Of a stretch of 64,000 bases of DNA, positions 34,756 through 45,620 are shown one piece after another. The translations under genes were made by a program, and so were the position numbers. Origin of the DNA: Ampullaceana balthica (taxonomy: Eukaryota; Mollusca; Gastropoda; Lymnaeidae); contig CALYLW010000169.1 in assembly GCA_944989445.1 (NCBI GenBank), positions 1,200,811 through 1,264,810 of the forward strand, read 5' to 3'. The notes beneath the pieces were generated by a model. The model was not told the origin of the DNA. It made no database searches and saw nothing but the letters and a program-made list of their open reading frames with translations. How positions within the stretch are numbered: position 1 is the first letter of the stretch; every line of letters begins with the position of its first letter.

Positions 34756-36533
34756 CCCCCCCCTAAAGTACGTTACACTTTCGATTTAAAAAAAAATTAT
34801 CACCTAATTAAAATATTTAATTTAATACTTAAATTACATTTCACTATAAAACTGTATTAAAATATAAAATTTCCACTTAAAAGTAGGGATGTACCGGATT
34901 CAAAATTTTGAAATCCGACCGGAGCTGAATTTGGCCGGATTTATGAAATGAGATCCGGCTAAAGCCAAAATCAGATTTCTTAAAATGGCTGGATTCCGGA
35001 TTTGCCGGAGCCATAATGAATATATATATAGATTAGGAATCTACCGGCCAGCCGGATTTATGAAGTGAACCCTACCGGAGCCGAAGCCGAAACCAGATTT
35101 TTAAAAATAGCAGGATTCAGGATTTGCGGAGCTGGAGCCGAAATACCATACACCCCCACTTAAAAGAACTATCAGATTATTAAAATGACTTTAATAGTAG
35201 AATAGGTAATTGTCAACAGTTGTCGCAGTTATTCAATGTAACTCCATCTAGAATCTAGATCGAATTTGAAAACAAAAATTGCACAAATTAGACTTTACAA
35301 TTATATAATACACATCATTTATCTGCTACCTTTTCATTTACAATGGGTGAGGTCAAGTTTTAGATAATCTTCCGATTATGCAATCTATTGACACAGGATA
35401 AGAAGTAGATTAGCGAAACTTGACCTCAACCAGTGATTAAATAATAAAAAGGAAGCAAAACAATTTGACTAATAAAAAAAAGACTACATTGACAAATTAT
35501 ATGACCAACTCTTGTGCTATATTGAATCTGTTTATTATGGTCCTATGAATTATGTTTCATTAAAAAATATTCACTGGACATCATCTTACAACGGTGAAGT
35601 AAAGTTTTCATCAATAGTTACGACTGACATCAATCTTTCACCATCATCGTTTCCTGGAAGGATAATTGCAGACAGATCAACTCGTCCTCATCTAGCCACT
35701 CAACAGCCTCTGTATGTGCATTTTCTCTTCTGGCAATAACTGCCATAGGTTCTCTTTGCCTTCTAGAAACTAGAAGCGATTCTCAAAGGACGGATACGTT
35801 TTATCTGAGTTGATTCTTGAACAGTTTGGGTTGGCAGATTCTCCTGAGCCCGAGCTTGTGTTTTCCTGTATATTTCTTCAACATTGTTTATGAGGCAAAA
35901 TATAAGTGACTTACTTTGCAAAGTCGATCAAAGAAGCTGGTAATCATATGGTTGTACTTTAAAAACTCCTTTTGATATTGGCATAATTTCATCAAATTTG
36001 AGAGTTTGTGCCACAAACAAGGAATGACATTTATGAGAATCTGCATCTGCTCTTTCTGAAGCTTTGGGTCCATCAATTGTTTGGTTGATTGGGATTGGAG
36101 GAGGGGAAGAATCTTGAAGGTAAAACGTTGAAATATGAGCTTCTTGCTTTGTCGCAACATTTCATGTCCTGATATTTAACAATTTGAGTGAAGTATTGGC
36201 TGGTGGCAACATGATTGAATGATGATTGTCAAACCATACCTGATCCTTATATTAGTCCTGCTGCATCTAATTCAGATTTTGTGAAAACACATTCAGGAGA
36301 TACGCATTTCATGCTATTTTGACATAAAACTAATTCTAATGTTTCACAAAAATTTTTGAACATTATTTTTAAAGCTACTTTAATTCTATTAAAAAAATAT
36401 AAATAAATAAGAAAACAAAATTTAAAAAACAAATTTGTGACATCACGCATGCCCCCCCCCCGTCACAAAGTGTCACACTTTCTTACACCCCCCACCCTTT
36501 TCGGAGCGTAACGTACTTTATGGACGGCCCCTT
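34756..36533. mobile_element. Possible longer family G element
   Basis: The right end CGTACTTTATGGACGGCCCC (about 36509-36528) is a family G terminus. AAAGTACGTTACACTTTCG at about 34762 fits the inverted left end but has lost its outer bases. C-runs and GTCACA motifs border both. Frames inside (35512-35739 +, 35888-36160 -) are not recognisable. This may be a decayed parent of the short copies at 16832 and 26108, or two separate fragments. Confidence 0.45.
34866..35165. repeat. Ac-like MITE or direct duplication rich in GCCGGATTTATGAA
   Basis: TAGGGATGTACCGGATTC starts a 300-bp region in which the GGCCGGATTTATGAA ... GGAGCC ... CAGATTT ... GGATTTGCCGGAGC block occurs twice (about 34930-35010 and 35050-35130). 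TAGGGATGTACCG is a common Ac-type hAT terminus. The right end is unclear. Confidence 0.55.
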
Positions 36534-36628
36534 AGATTCTACACATCGTCACAAATGTAGACCCCTCCCCCCTTTTTCAAGTAAGAGCAGATGGCAGATG
36601 TAGCATGCATGTGATATTATTATTAACA

Positions 36629-36697
36629 TAGATAAGCGTAGGACGCAATAATCTTCTGTATAGAAGGAGCGTCTGTAAACAGATAAGATAACATAAT
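36629..36697 (+). repeat. LINE/SINE tail fragment
   Basis: ATAGATAAGCGTAGGACGCA, ATAATCTTCTGTATAGAAGG and AGCGTCTGTAAACAGATAAG show the shared 3' segment in plus orientation, ending in GATAAGATAA. Confidence 0.78.
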
Positions 36698-36867
36698 TCA
36701 GGTGCATTTTCATGTGAAAACTTTACAAAAGTAACTTACTCCTGAGCGAAATGGTCATGTGTGTCAAAGAAAAATATAATCAACTAACAGAAATGAAGAA
36801 GGCCGAAATTTTATTTTTTTTAAAATAAAAAATGTAGAAATTGAAATACACTGTTAAATTTTTTTTA

Positions 36868-37370
36868 AAAACCCGTAAAAAAACAAGTTTTTCACTATAA
36901 ATCCTTTATGTACTAGACGTAACTAAAAGAATGTTCATTATAATACGCAGTGCAAGACCATCCAAAAATACAAAATTGCAGTTGTGTCGTAAAACATGTT
37001 TAACATAATGCGCACCGATCACGAATATGTTTATAAAAAGTGTTGTCAATAAAATACGCACCTTATTGCGCGACAGAAAGGTTGTTCAATATAATACGCA
37101 CCGCGACACTCTATCTCAAAAAATAACATAATACATAGGAATAAATAAAATAATCTCAACATTCAATAATTTAATTACAGTACATGCGATCGATCTGAAA
37201 TTTTGATACATAGTTTTTCATCATCGCCACGAAACTGCTTGCTAAATTTCAGCTCGCTAGCTTACGAGGAAGTGGGTTAAAAATCGATCCAAAGTTTTGG
37301 CGACCGACAATCAAGCAAGCAATCAAGGGTTCAAACAAACAGACACCACGAGTTAATTTAAATGACTAGC
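36868..37370 (-). mobile_element. Family H element, copy 4 (inverted)
   Basis: This is the reverse complement of copy 1 (6495-6990) along its whole length: AACCCGTAAAA tail, CGTAACTAAAAGAATGTTCA, the GTGCG-type degenerate repeats, GCGATCGATCTGAAATTTTG, and CCACGAGTTAAT. The two long copies are 30 kb apart in opposite orientation. Confidence 0.8.
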
Positions 37371-37429
37371 AGACCCATCGTGCGTTGCAACGATCTCAGT
37401 AAAAAGGAATACATATAAATAAAAAAAGA

Positions 37430-38600
37430 ATTACATTATGGGTCACCGGGCCCATCAGTTTAACATGTGAAGTTCGATAATCTGTTCATTTCAATCAATT
37501 TCATAACAAATTTATAAATATATTTATCTATATTTCTCAATAACGTGTATATTTTAATGGGGAATACAATATTAAAAGTTTAATAAAAAAACACATTTAG
37601 GGCCCCCAGCCCCGAGGAAATTGACATTAGGCGTTCAGTGCCCTATAGTAATTTAATATAGGCTCTTAAGTTTTTATATACCGAGTTTGGTCAAAAAACC
37701 AGTTATTTTCTCATTATCTAACACTTAAACTAATTTTTATAACGCTAATATAAGGTAAAAACACATTAAGGGGCCCCCGCCCATTTGGTTCAAGATGTAT
37801 ATTTTGAAAATCTGTTCATTTAAATTCAGTCTCATCACGGATATATTTTCTCAAGGTCGTTAAAAACTGAGTGTAAAATAATATCTTGGAGTATACCCCC
37901 CAAAAAAATAGACATTTGGGTCCCCTGGACCATTCGATGTAAGATGTAAATTTCAAAATGCTGTTAATTTTAATTCAGTTTCATCAAGGATATATTTCTC
38001 AAGATCGTTAAAAATATAATGGCACATAATATCTCAAACATATAAGAAAAAAAAGACATTTGGGGCCCCCTGCCCTGAACAATTGGACATTAAAAGTGCA
38101 GTGCCCTTTTGTTTTTTTAAATATGGGCTACCAAGTTTTTATATACAAAATTTGTTTAAGATCCATTCATTTACTCAGTAGATAACGCATAAACTAATTT
38201 TTATATAGCTCATATGAGCAAAAAAAACACATTAAGGGCCCCAGGGCCCATTTAGTGCAAGATGTCAAGTTCAAAACACCTGTTTAATTCAATCAATTTC
38301 ATAATGGATATGTTTATCTATATTTCTCAAGATAGTTAATAATTGAATGGGGAATAAAATCTTAAACGTTCATGAAAAAAGACATTTTGGGCCCCCAGCC
38401 CCGAAGAAATGAACATTAGGAAATCAGTGCCCTATTAATGTTTCAATATTGGCTACCAAGTTGTTATATACAAAGTTTGGTAAAGATCCATCAATTTACC
38501 TAATAGCTAACGCATAAACTAATTTTTATATAGCTCATATAAAGAAAAAATTATATTATGGGCCCCCGGCGCTAATGAGTGTTAAATTTTGCAAAAAAAG
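37430..38600 (+). repeat. Degenerate array of two alternating ~150-170 bp units
   Basis: Unit A (GGGCCCAT ... AAGATGTAAATTTCAAAAT ... TTTCATAACGGATATAT ... TCTCAAGATCGTTAA) and unit B (CCCGA-GAAATTGACATTAGG ... CAGTGCCCT ... AGTTTTTATATACAAAGTTT ... AAACTAATTTTTATATAGC) are separated by GGGCCCCC boundaries. The order by eye is A-B-A-A-B-A-B-(A). The array starts after CTAGCAGACCCATCGTGCGT (37369-37388) and ends just before the LINE at 38713. No coding frame. The nature of the element is unknown. Confidence 0.75.
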
Positions 38601-38712
38601 TTGCCTATTACCATCCCAGGAGCGTACTCAAAAGTCTCCAAAAGTTTCATAAAGGGAAGCTACTCTTACTCACAAATAGTAACATAATATCATAGTAGCT
38701 GTCCTTTATTTG

Positions 38713-41433
38713 TCAAATACCACCTCTATTGACAGAAGATGCATATTCTAGTGCAGGTCTCACCAAAGTGAGGTAGCATTTTAGTTTTATATCTCTATTA
38801 CATTTGTTAAAGTTCCTTTTTATAAAGCCTAAGGTTTTGTTTGATTTTTTAATAACTTCATTGACATGGGGATTCCATGATAGTTTCTCATTTATTAAGA
38901 CTCCTAAGTATTTTGCATCTTTAGTTTGGGTCAGTTCTTTTCCATGAATGTAATATTTTGAATTTATTTGTTTCTTTTTCTTTGTTACTCTTAACAGTTG
39001 ACACTTTTCTGGATGGAAAGACATACTCCAGTTAGTTTCCCATTTTATCAATTCATCTAAGTCTTTTTGTAAAATTTTGCTATCTTGTTCTGATTTTATT
39101 GTTCTATAGATTATACAATCATCAGCAAATAGCCTAACTTTTGTACCTGTTGAGATGTTGTTGGGTAAATCATTTATATAAATTAAAAAGAGTAAGGGAC
39201 CTAGCACAGTTCCTTGTGGAACTCCTGAGTTAACCTTTATTGGTGCAGATTTAGATCCATTAATTATTACAGTTTGCTCCCTGCCCAAAAGGAAGTCTTG
39301 GATCCAGTGATGTAAGGAACCTGAGATTCCAAAGTAGTTAAGTTTTTTGAGTAAACTAAGATGGTGAACTTTGTCAAATGCTTTTGAGAAGTCTAGTAAT
39401 ATTGTATCTATTTGATCATTTTTGTCCAAGCCTTTTGATAGTTCATCTATTAAACCTATTAATTGTGTTTCACATGATCTGTTTTTTCTAAAGCCGTGTT
39501 GATGTGGGCATAGGGCATTATATTTGTCAAGGTGGTTAACTATTCTACTATATATTATGTGTTCTAGTAATTTACAGGTGATACTAGTAAGTGATACAGG
39601 CCTGTAATTACCAGGGTCTGATTTATCCCCTTTCTTAAAGAGTGGACTTACATTAGCTAATTTCCAATCCTGGGGCACTTTACCCTGGTTTAGAGAGGCT
39701 TGAAAGAGAACTACAAGGATTGGGGACAGTTCATTGCTTAGTTCTTTTAATAATCTTGCAGGCAAATCATCTGGGCCAGTAGCTTTGTTTATTTTTAAGT
39801 TTTTTAGGAGTGAATGTATACCTATCTCATCTACAGTTATGTTGCCTATTTCCTCCATTTTATTTAAATTTATTAAAACTTCCTTGTCGCCTGAGGCAGA
39901 AAAAGATGATGCAAAATATGTGTTAAGGATATTAGCTTTAGTTTCATTATCATTATAGGTTTTATTATTTGAGCCTTTTAGTGTGGCTATTCCTGAAGGT
40001 TCCATTTTTTTAGATTTGATAAAGGACCATAAGTTTTTATTGTTATCTTTGGTAATTACATTGTTTATATATTCATTTTGGAGGTTCCGACTAAGTTTTT
40101 GTGTCAAGTGTTTAATCTTTAAGTATTTTTTGTGTATCCTATATGAATTGGTAGCTTTATATTTCTTAAATAAGTTCTCTTTTAGTTTGCATAGCTTTTT
40201 CAATCTAGAATTGAACCAGCATTTGTTAATTTTATTTGATGTTAGTTTTGTTGGAACATTCTCATCCATTATAGTTTTTAGATTTGTTTTTATATCTTTC
40301 CAAATTTCTTCTACTGGGCTATTTGTGTTAAATTTACTTAGGAAAGTTTGTTGGAAGTTAGCCGCTGATTGGTGTAGTTTTATTGAATTACATTTATTCC
40401 AAAGATAGATTATTCTTCTAGGTATCTTATTAATTTTAGTTTTTATTGTATTGGTGACCCTAACAATATCATGGTCGGACAGTCCTGGAATTATTTTATA
40501 GTCTAACACGAGTCCTGGTCTATTTGTTAGGAATAAATCTAGTGTTTTATTTTTCCTTGTTGCTGTTTTTACTATCTGTTCTAGGTTTATGTTGTTTATA
40601 GTGTCTAGGAAGTGTTCATTAATTTCTTTGTTAGTTTGATGGTTATCAATTGTATAATTTTTCCAATTTATATCTGGAAGATTAAAGTCCCCCATAATCC
40701 ATAGAACTGCATTTTTATTATTCTCTTTTATGAAAGTTAATTGACTACAAAGATTGTTCATGTATTCTGGGTTTGTATTCGGAGGTCTATATATACTGCC
40801 TACAATAAGTGGGGATGAGTTTGGTGTAATTATTTTACAATAAATAGACTCTATATTAAAATTTTGCTGTGTAGTAATTTCTTCAGCTATGATATTTGAT
40901 TTAATTGCAAGTAGCACTCCTCCATAATTGTCTGATCTGTCTTTCCTAAAAATATTATAATTGGTGTTTAAAATCTCAGAGTTATATATGTTGGGGTTCA
41001 ACCAAGTTTCAGAACCAGCAATTATGTCTGGTTCTTCTGTTTTTATAAGTAGTTCTAAATCTGGAATTTTATTTTTTAAGCTTTGGAAATTTACTATTAG
41101 TGTTTTGAGAATGTTTTGATTATTATTATTATTAGATTTTTTATGGGTAATTTTATGGGTTTGTGTGGTTGGTTTCATTTTATCTAGTGGTTTATTTATA
41201 AAAGGATTAGCCAAAACACTGTAAGAGTTTGTGGTGATAAGGTCCTTATAGTTAAATAAATCTGAACTGATTTGGGGCAACCCACAATGTATGCAGTGCC
41301 AAGATGCATATTTATTTCTTAGGCCTATTGCTTTGTGCTTTGGTGTGTTAGAATGCAGGCATGCAATGTGGTAAAATTTTGCAAGTGGTAAGGAACTTTT
41401 GCAATTAGAAAATTGAGTACCGTACCTATTTAT
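38713..41433 (-). CDS. LINE ORF: zinc finger, endonuclease, reverse transcriptase (3'-truncated)
   Basis: An uninterrupted minus-strand frame of about 906 codons runs from 41433 to a stop at 38713. The first 50 residues give FSNCKSS, KFYHIACL and WHCIHCGLPQISSDLF, a PHD-like Cys/His cluster whose upstream part is cut by a stop. An apurinic-type endonuclease follows (IIAGSETWLNP, GDFNLPDINW, SDHDIVRV), and then the reverse transcriptase (KLANVSPLFKKGD, NYRPVSLTSI, HGFRKNRSCETQL, LLDFSKAFDKVHH, NSGVPQGTVLGPLLF, LFADDCIIYRT). The FADD catalytic motif is intact. The match is to the Jockey/CR1 superfamily. The frame ends abnormally after RPALEYASSV: the WDP-type continuation and 3' region are absent and the DNA switches to sequence next to the 37430-38600 array. 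With no stops it is young, but without its 3' end it should not be able to mobilise itself. Confidence 0.9.
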   Translation of the reverse strand: MNRYGTQFSNCKSSLPLAKFYHIACLHSNTPKHKAIGLRNKYASWHCIHCGLPQISSDLFNYKDLITTNSYSVLANPFINKPLDKMKPTTQTHKITHKKSNNNNNQNILKTLIVNFQSLKNKIPDLELLIKTEEPDIIAGSETWLNPNIYNSEILNTNYNIFRKDRSDNYGGVLLAIKSNIIAEEITTQQNFNIESIYCKIITPNSSPLIVGSIYRPPNTNPEYMNNLCSQLTFIKENNKNAVLWIMGDFNLPDINWKNYTIDNHQTNKEINEHFLDTINNINLEQIVKTATRKNKTLDLFLTNRPGLVLDYKIIPGLSDHDIVRVTNTIKTKINKIPRRIIYLWNKCNSIKLHQSAANFQQTFLSKFNTNSPVEEIWKDIKTNLKTIMDENVPTKLTSNKINKCWFNSRLKKLCKLKENLFKKYKATNSYRIHKKYLKIKHLTQKLSRNLQNEYINNVITKDNNKNLWSFIKSKKMEPSGIATLKGSNNKTYNDNETKANILNTYFASSFSASGDKEVLINLNKMEEIGNITVDEIGIHSLLKNLKINKATGPDDLPARLLKELSNELSPILVVLFQASLNQGKVPQDWKLANVSPLFKKGDKSDPGNYRPVSLTSITCKLLEHIIYSRIVNHLDKYNALCPHQHGFRKNRSCETQLIGLIDELSKGLDKNDQIDTILLDFSKAFDKVHHLSLLKKLNYFGISGSLHHWIQDFLLGREQTVIINGSKSAPIKVNSGVPQGTVLGPLLFLIYINDLPNNISTGTKVRLFADDCIIYRTIKSEQDSKILQKDLDELIKWETNWSMSFHPEKCQLLRVTKKKKQINSKYYIHGKELTQTKDAKYLGVLINEKLSWNPHVNEVIKKSNKTLGFIKRNFNKCNRDIKLKCYLTLVRPALEYASSVNRGGI

Positions 41434-42788
41434 TTATATATGCACTTACAGAGGAAAGCCAGGCTATTCCAGCTATGATACATTTAATTTCAGGTAAATT
41501 TAAATGATACGCTTGCCACGCCCACCAGCAGTTACTACTGAAGCTCACTGATCACTGACACTGGGCCGTGGGCCGGTAATTATTATTTGCTTGGCTATAG
41601 CCACTATAGGCTATAGTCTATAGTCTATAATGCTATACTAATAAAAAAAACACTTAACACTATGATGGGCCATAGTGCGCTTAGTCATAGTCAGTATTAG
41701 TGGGGTCAAGTGGTGAAGGCAGGTAAAGTGATTGTTGATGCAAATATTAATATTTTTTTTAAGGAATATATTTTTCTAAACTTGAAACTAAAGTTAAAGA
41801 CTAAAAAAATCCAAATTGTCTCCAGTTCAAAATAAAAAGTTAATAATGCAATGAAATTGCAGCCTACTTCTGGTCACTAATAATTCTAATTAACTATTAA
41901 TAATTAATCATCATTAAAATATGAGGCATATTATGGAGAGGATAAGCTTAGGCTAGGATATTTTGCGCCTGGTAAAAAGTATAAAATTGGCACCATCCCA
42001 CATTTAAATAAAATCTTTTTTCTTACTAATCTTACCATTCCTTGTTCACTTATAATATGACATTGTAAGCCTCATTTTTGCACCAATGTAAGTGGGGGAA
42101 ATAAAAAACCACTACCCCCCCCCCTTTTTTCGCTACCCTACTAATAAAAATAAAATGAAATCGTAGACCTGGTCTTAATTATTGATTACTAACACCACAA
42201 CTACTCTGTTTAGTCCAGGGGTGGGAAAAAGATTAAGATAACATGCAATTTGTCAGCATTGATATTCATTGTCATTTTTAAGAGCAGTTTAGTTCACTCA
42301 ATTTTTTTATATCACTTTCTTACTAATTACCTTTGCCTTTTACTTATCAGTATACATACAGTATACTAAGCAGGTCTTATATATTTTTAGTCGGAAATTT
42401 TAAAATTAACCCCAAAAGAACTTAAAATCAGATTGACATTAAAATCTTTAAATTAAGGCTCACTTAACTGTTTCCTTCAGAGAGGTCATACATTTTAAAG
42501 GGATGGCAAATGACATCATAGATACTTTGCTTTAAAGGGATGACAAATGACATCATAGATACTTTGCTTTAAAGAAAAAGACCTACTTAGCCCTACATGG
42601 GAAAAAAAGTATTTGCATTACTTGAATTTTTAAATCTAAAAATTTAGGTTACGCTTTCACTCTCAGTATAATGAAACAAACTACTATAAGCATTGTCATA
42701 AAGAAGGGGTAGGACTCCAGTGACTTATAACAATCCTGTTCTGCCTTCTTGTCACACATTGCTTTTTATTTGTGATAGTAGGCGTTAT
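41434..42788. other. Non-coding, with dispersed repeat family D copy 2
   Basis: 41955-42140 aligns with 20644-20830. 42487-42573 has a two-copy 43-bp duplication (GGGATGRCAAATGACATCAT plus AGATACTTTGCTTTAAA). No gene seen. Confidence 0.6.
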
Positions 42789-43610
42789 AGGATTTTGGTC
42801 TAACGATAAGCCTAAAAAAGACCAACACTATGAGACAAGGAACAGACTGCTTCCCAGCAATCTCCATTGAGGGAAACACCTTGGATGTCGTCGAGGATTT
42901 TACCTACCTTGGCAGTAACATCACAAGCACACTCTCCCTGGAAAAGGAAATTGAAACCAGAATCGGCAAGGCTGCATCATTAACGGCTAGGCTGAATCAA
43001 AGAGTGTGGAACAATGCACAGCTCACTGATAGGACGAAAATCACTGTGTTCCAGGCCTGCGTGCTCAGCACACTCCTCTATGGCAGCGAGTGCTGGACGA
43101 CCTATGCCAAACAAACAAAGCAACTCAACAGCTTCCACTTACGATGCTTGCGCAGGATTCTGCACATCAATTGCAGGACAAGATCACGAATGTCGAGGTA
43201 CTCAAAAGGAGTCATATGCTGAGCATGCACTCAATCCTGAGTGAGAGGCGCCTGCGGTGGTTGGGACATGTCCGCAGGATGAGCTCGGAGCGCATCCCAA
43301 GAGCCTTGCTTTACGGCGAGCTGGCAACTGGTATGCGGAAGAGAGGACGCCCCTGCTTGCGCTTCAAGGACGTCTGCAAGAAAGACATGACTCTGGCGCA
43401 GATTGACCATAAAACGTGGGAGACCATTGCTGAGGAGCGCACCTCCTGGCGGGCAAAAGTGCGCGAGGGCATTCAAGTCGCGGAAGCTTCCCTTACAGCC
43501 AGGAGCGAGGAGAAAAGGGCCAGGAGAAAGGAGAAGGGGGGTAGAGGAGCAGGAGAAAACGCCATCATCCCATGAGGATGGACGGATGCCATAGTAGTAG
43601 TAGTAGTAGT
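42789..43610 (+). mobile_element. 5'-truncated non-LTR retrotransposon (RTE-like), with target duplication
   Basis: A frame at 42830-43200 gives EGNTLDVVEDFTYLGSNITS, VFQACVLSTLLYGSECWTTY and LNSFHLRCLRRIL. After a 1-bp-type frame change near 43190, ITNVEVLKRSHMLSMHSILS, RRLRWLGHVRRM, LLYGELATGMRKRGRPCLRF and KDVCKKDMTL continue. This is the C-terminal reverse-transcriptase region of an abundant invertebrate LINE family, often labelled endonuclease-reverse transcriptase. It ends with an (AGT)n tail (43592-43610). aggcgttat at 42780-42788 recurs at 43611-43619, the target duplication. It is GC-richer than the surroundings. Clade assignment is uncertain. Confidence 0.85.
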
Positions 43611-43619
43611 AGGCGTTAT

Positions 43620-44363
43620 CAAATAACAATATCTCTCTCATAATGATTCCTTGAAACACTTAATTTTAATAAAATAAACTTTAATACTGGAATACTCGAT
43701 GATTACACAATCATTATGTACAAGAATATATTTCAATGTTCACATGGCGGAATACACTCAGCCATCTTGTCTTCCTCTCTCCTTCTCCTTTCACGCATTT
43801 GTCACATGATCTTTTTCTCTGCACGCAATCCCGTGATTCACACGTGACACTTCTGTTAAAAATAAATGAAGAATGTTCAGTTTTTTAAAATTTTATTTCC
43901 ACTTTGTCTATTTGATTATAATCCATTTTGAAAAATAAAGATTAAGCCAACCATTTTAACCTGACATCATATCAAAGAGAGAGTTGTGAGATTGAAAAAT
44001 AACAGGATATTTTTTAATGGAGCCTTAAGACACACAGCTGCAAGGCTATCTACAACCAATATTCTCGGAATCTTACATGTGCATATGATATTTTATTGAT
44101 GGGGAAAAGAAGAAATCACATATTGAAAACTTTTAGAGGCAAAATACAGTGGTACCTCTGTATACTTCCTTAATCCGTTCCAGACCCTTGGACGCAGGGG
44201 CAGATTACGACTGCACTGGGCCCCTGGCTGCAATTCAAACTGGGGCCCTGTCCAGCTCCAAGCAGCGTCTATTTAAATAAAATGATTGCTAGCAGCTAAT
44301 ATAAGACTTTAACTTGTAAGGCAGAGTGTAATAAGACAAAAAATTAAATAGAAGTCAATTAAA
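43620..44363. other. Non-coding DNA with terminal fragments of DNA transposons
   Basis: CAGTGGTACCTCTGTATAC (about 44148) resembles a Tigger/pogo-type terminus. CAGGGGCAGATTACGACTGC (about 44197) resembles a hAT-type terminus. Opposite ends were not found, so both are treated as fragments. Confidence 0.4.
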
Positions 44364-45150
44364 TTACTGTATATACTCGTTCTATAGCCAGTTCGTTCAT
44401 AAGCCGACCCCCCCCCCACTTTGGAAGAGAAAAGTATTAAAAGTGTATAACCCGCTCGCAAGCCGACCCCCCAAAAATAATAGGACAGCTTAAACAAAAT
44501 GGTACAAATTTTTTTAAACTACAACCTAAATGGGTCATTCATTATGATTGTTTACTTTGTACTGTCTATCTTTGTCTTTGTGCTCTTTGTTAGGCAAGAG
44601 TTACCGGTATTTAAAAAAAAATAATCTTTGGTAAACAGTGACAAAAGCGCGTACATTAAAATTTTAAAAATTTGTTATTGAAAACAAAATTTGTAAAACA
44701 ATTTATCAAAACGTTCACAAAAATAAATAAAATCATTAAATAAGGTAAGTGCAAATAGTAAAGCAGTCGAATCTTGTAGAATGTAGAAAAGGACCTTGAT
44801 GATCTACAACAGTGGTCTTCAAACTACGGCCCGCGGGCCAGATGCGGCCCCCGAGGCCCTCTCATCCGGCCCCTGGAGACCTTTTAATCTAAAAAAAAAG
44901 ATACTATTTTTACCTGTGGTTTACCACAAAACTTAATAGTTGTGGGTTAGTAGTCGGCCCCCAAACTGCTGTTTGACAGTTAATGCAGCCATCCGGGCAG
45001 AAAAGTTTGGAGACCCCTGATCTACAATAACACTGATATTCAATATCCATGCAGAAATACGTTAATGACCCGCTTGTAAGCCGAGCCCCCAACTTTTTCC
45101 CCTAGATTTTGTCCAAAATAGGTCGGCTTGCAAACGAGTATATACGGTAA
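44364..45150. mobile_element. TIR element with GTATATACTCG ends, carrying a nested hAT MITE
   Basis: TTACTGTATATACTCGTTCT at the left is inverted at the right as AACGAGTATATACGGTAA. GCCGACCCC / CAAGCCGA pairs follow on both sides (CGCTCGCAAGCCGAC, CGCTTGTAAGCCGAG). The MITE at 44810-45019 is inserted in it with perfect duplications. No transposase frame. Confidence 0.75.
44810..45019. mobile_element. hAT-type MITE with perfect 8-bp duplication
   Basis: CAGTGGTCTTCAAACTACGG at the left and AAAAGTTTGGAGACCCCTG at the right are imperfect inverted repeats. atctacaa occurs at 44802-44809 and 45020-45027. GGCCCGCGGGCC is subterminal. 210 bp, non-coding. Confidence 0.92.
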
Positions 45151-45433
45151 TGTAAAGTTAAACGAATCCACACTTCATTAAAATATTTATTATTATTTAT
45201 TTTGATCTAGAACCTTTGTTTGCGAACTTTTCTCATGACGAAATAGTTAATCAAGTCATTACAGCTAAGTGAGCTTATGATTTCCCTTACAATGCTCATT
45301 AGAGAGAGAGCTGTCTCAGTCTTTGTTGTCCCATATGTAACTTCTAATTTCATTTTTTATTTATTTCAACTTTGAAATGATCCTTCTCCGCTGCAGTTTG
45401 ATGTCTACATAATAGACAGATGCGAAGTGCTAT

Positions 45434-45620
45434 CAGTGGCGTAGCTAGAGGAGGGGGGAGTGGAGGTCCAAATTTGAAAGTCCCCCAGGGGGAGGCCCCC
45501 AAAGGAGAATCCAAATGTTTTTTACATAAAATATAATGCCACCACCATGTATGCAGGGCCCCCCAAAGAGGCCAAGCCCCTTGGGACCCAAATCCCTACA
45601 AATCCCTAGCTACGTCACTG
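45434..45620. mobile_element. hAT-type MITE (CAGTGGCGTAGCTAG ends)
   Basis: CAGTGGCGTAGCTAGAGG is inverted as CCCTAGCTACGTCACTG. The flanks are agtgctat (45426-45433) and agtgcgat (45621-45628), 7 of 8. The interior is rich in GGGGGCCC-type runs. 187 bp. Confidence 0.9.

Noticed and set aside
43231..43659. 142-codon minus frame opposite the 42789-43610 LINE
   Set aside because: Shadow of the reverse-transcriptase coding strand, in a GC-richer segment with few stops.
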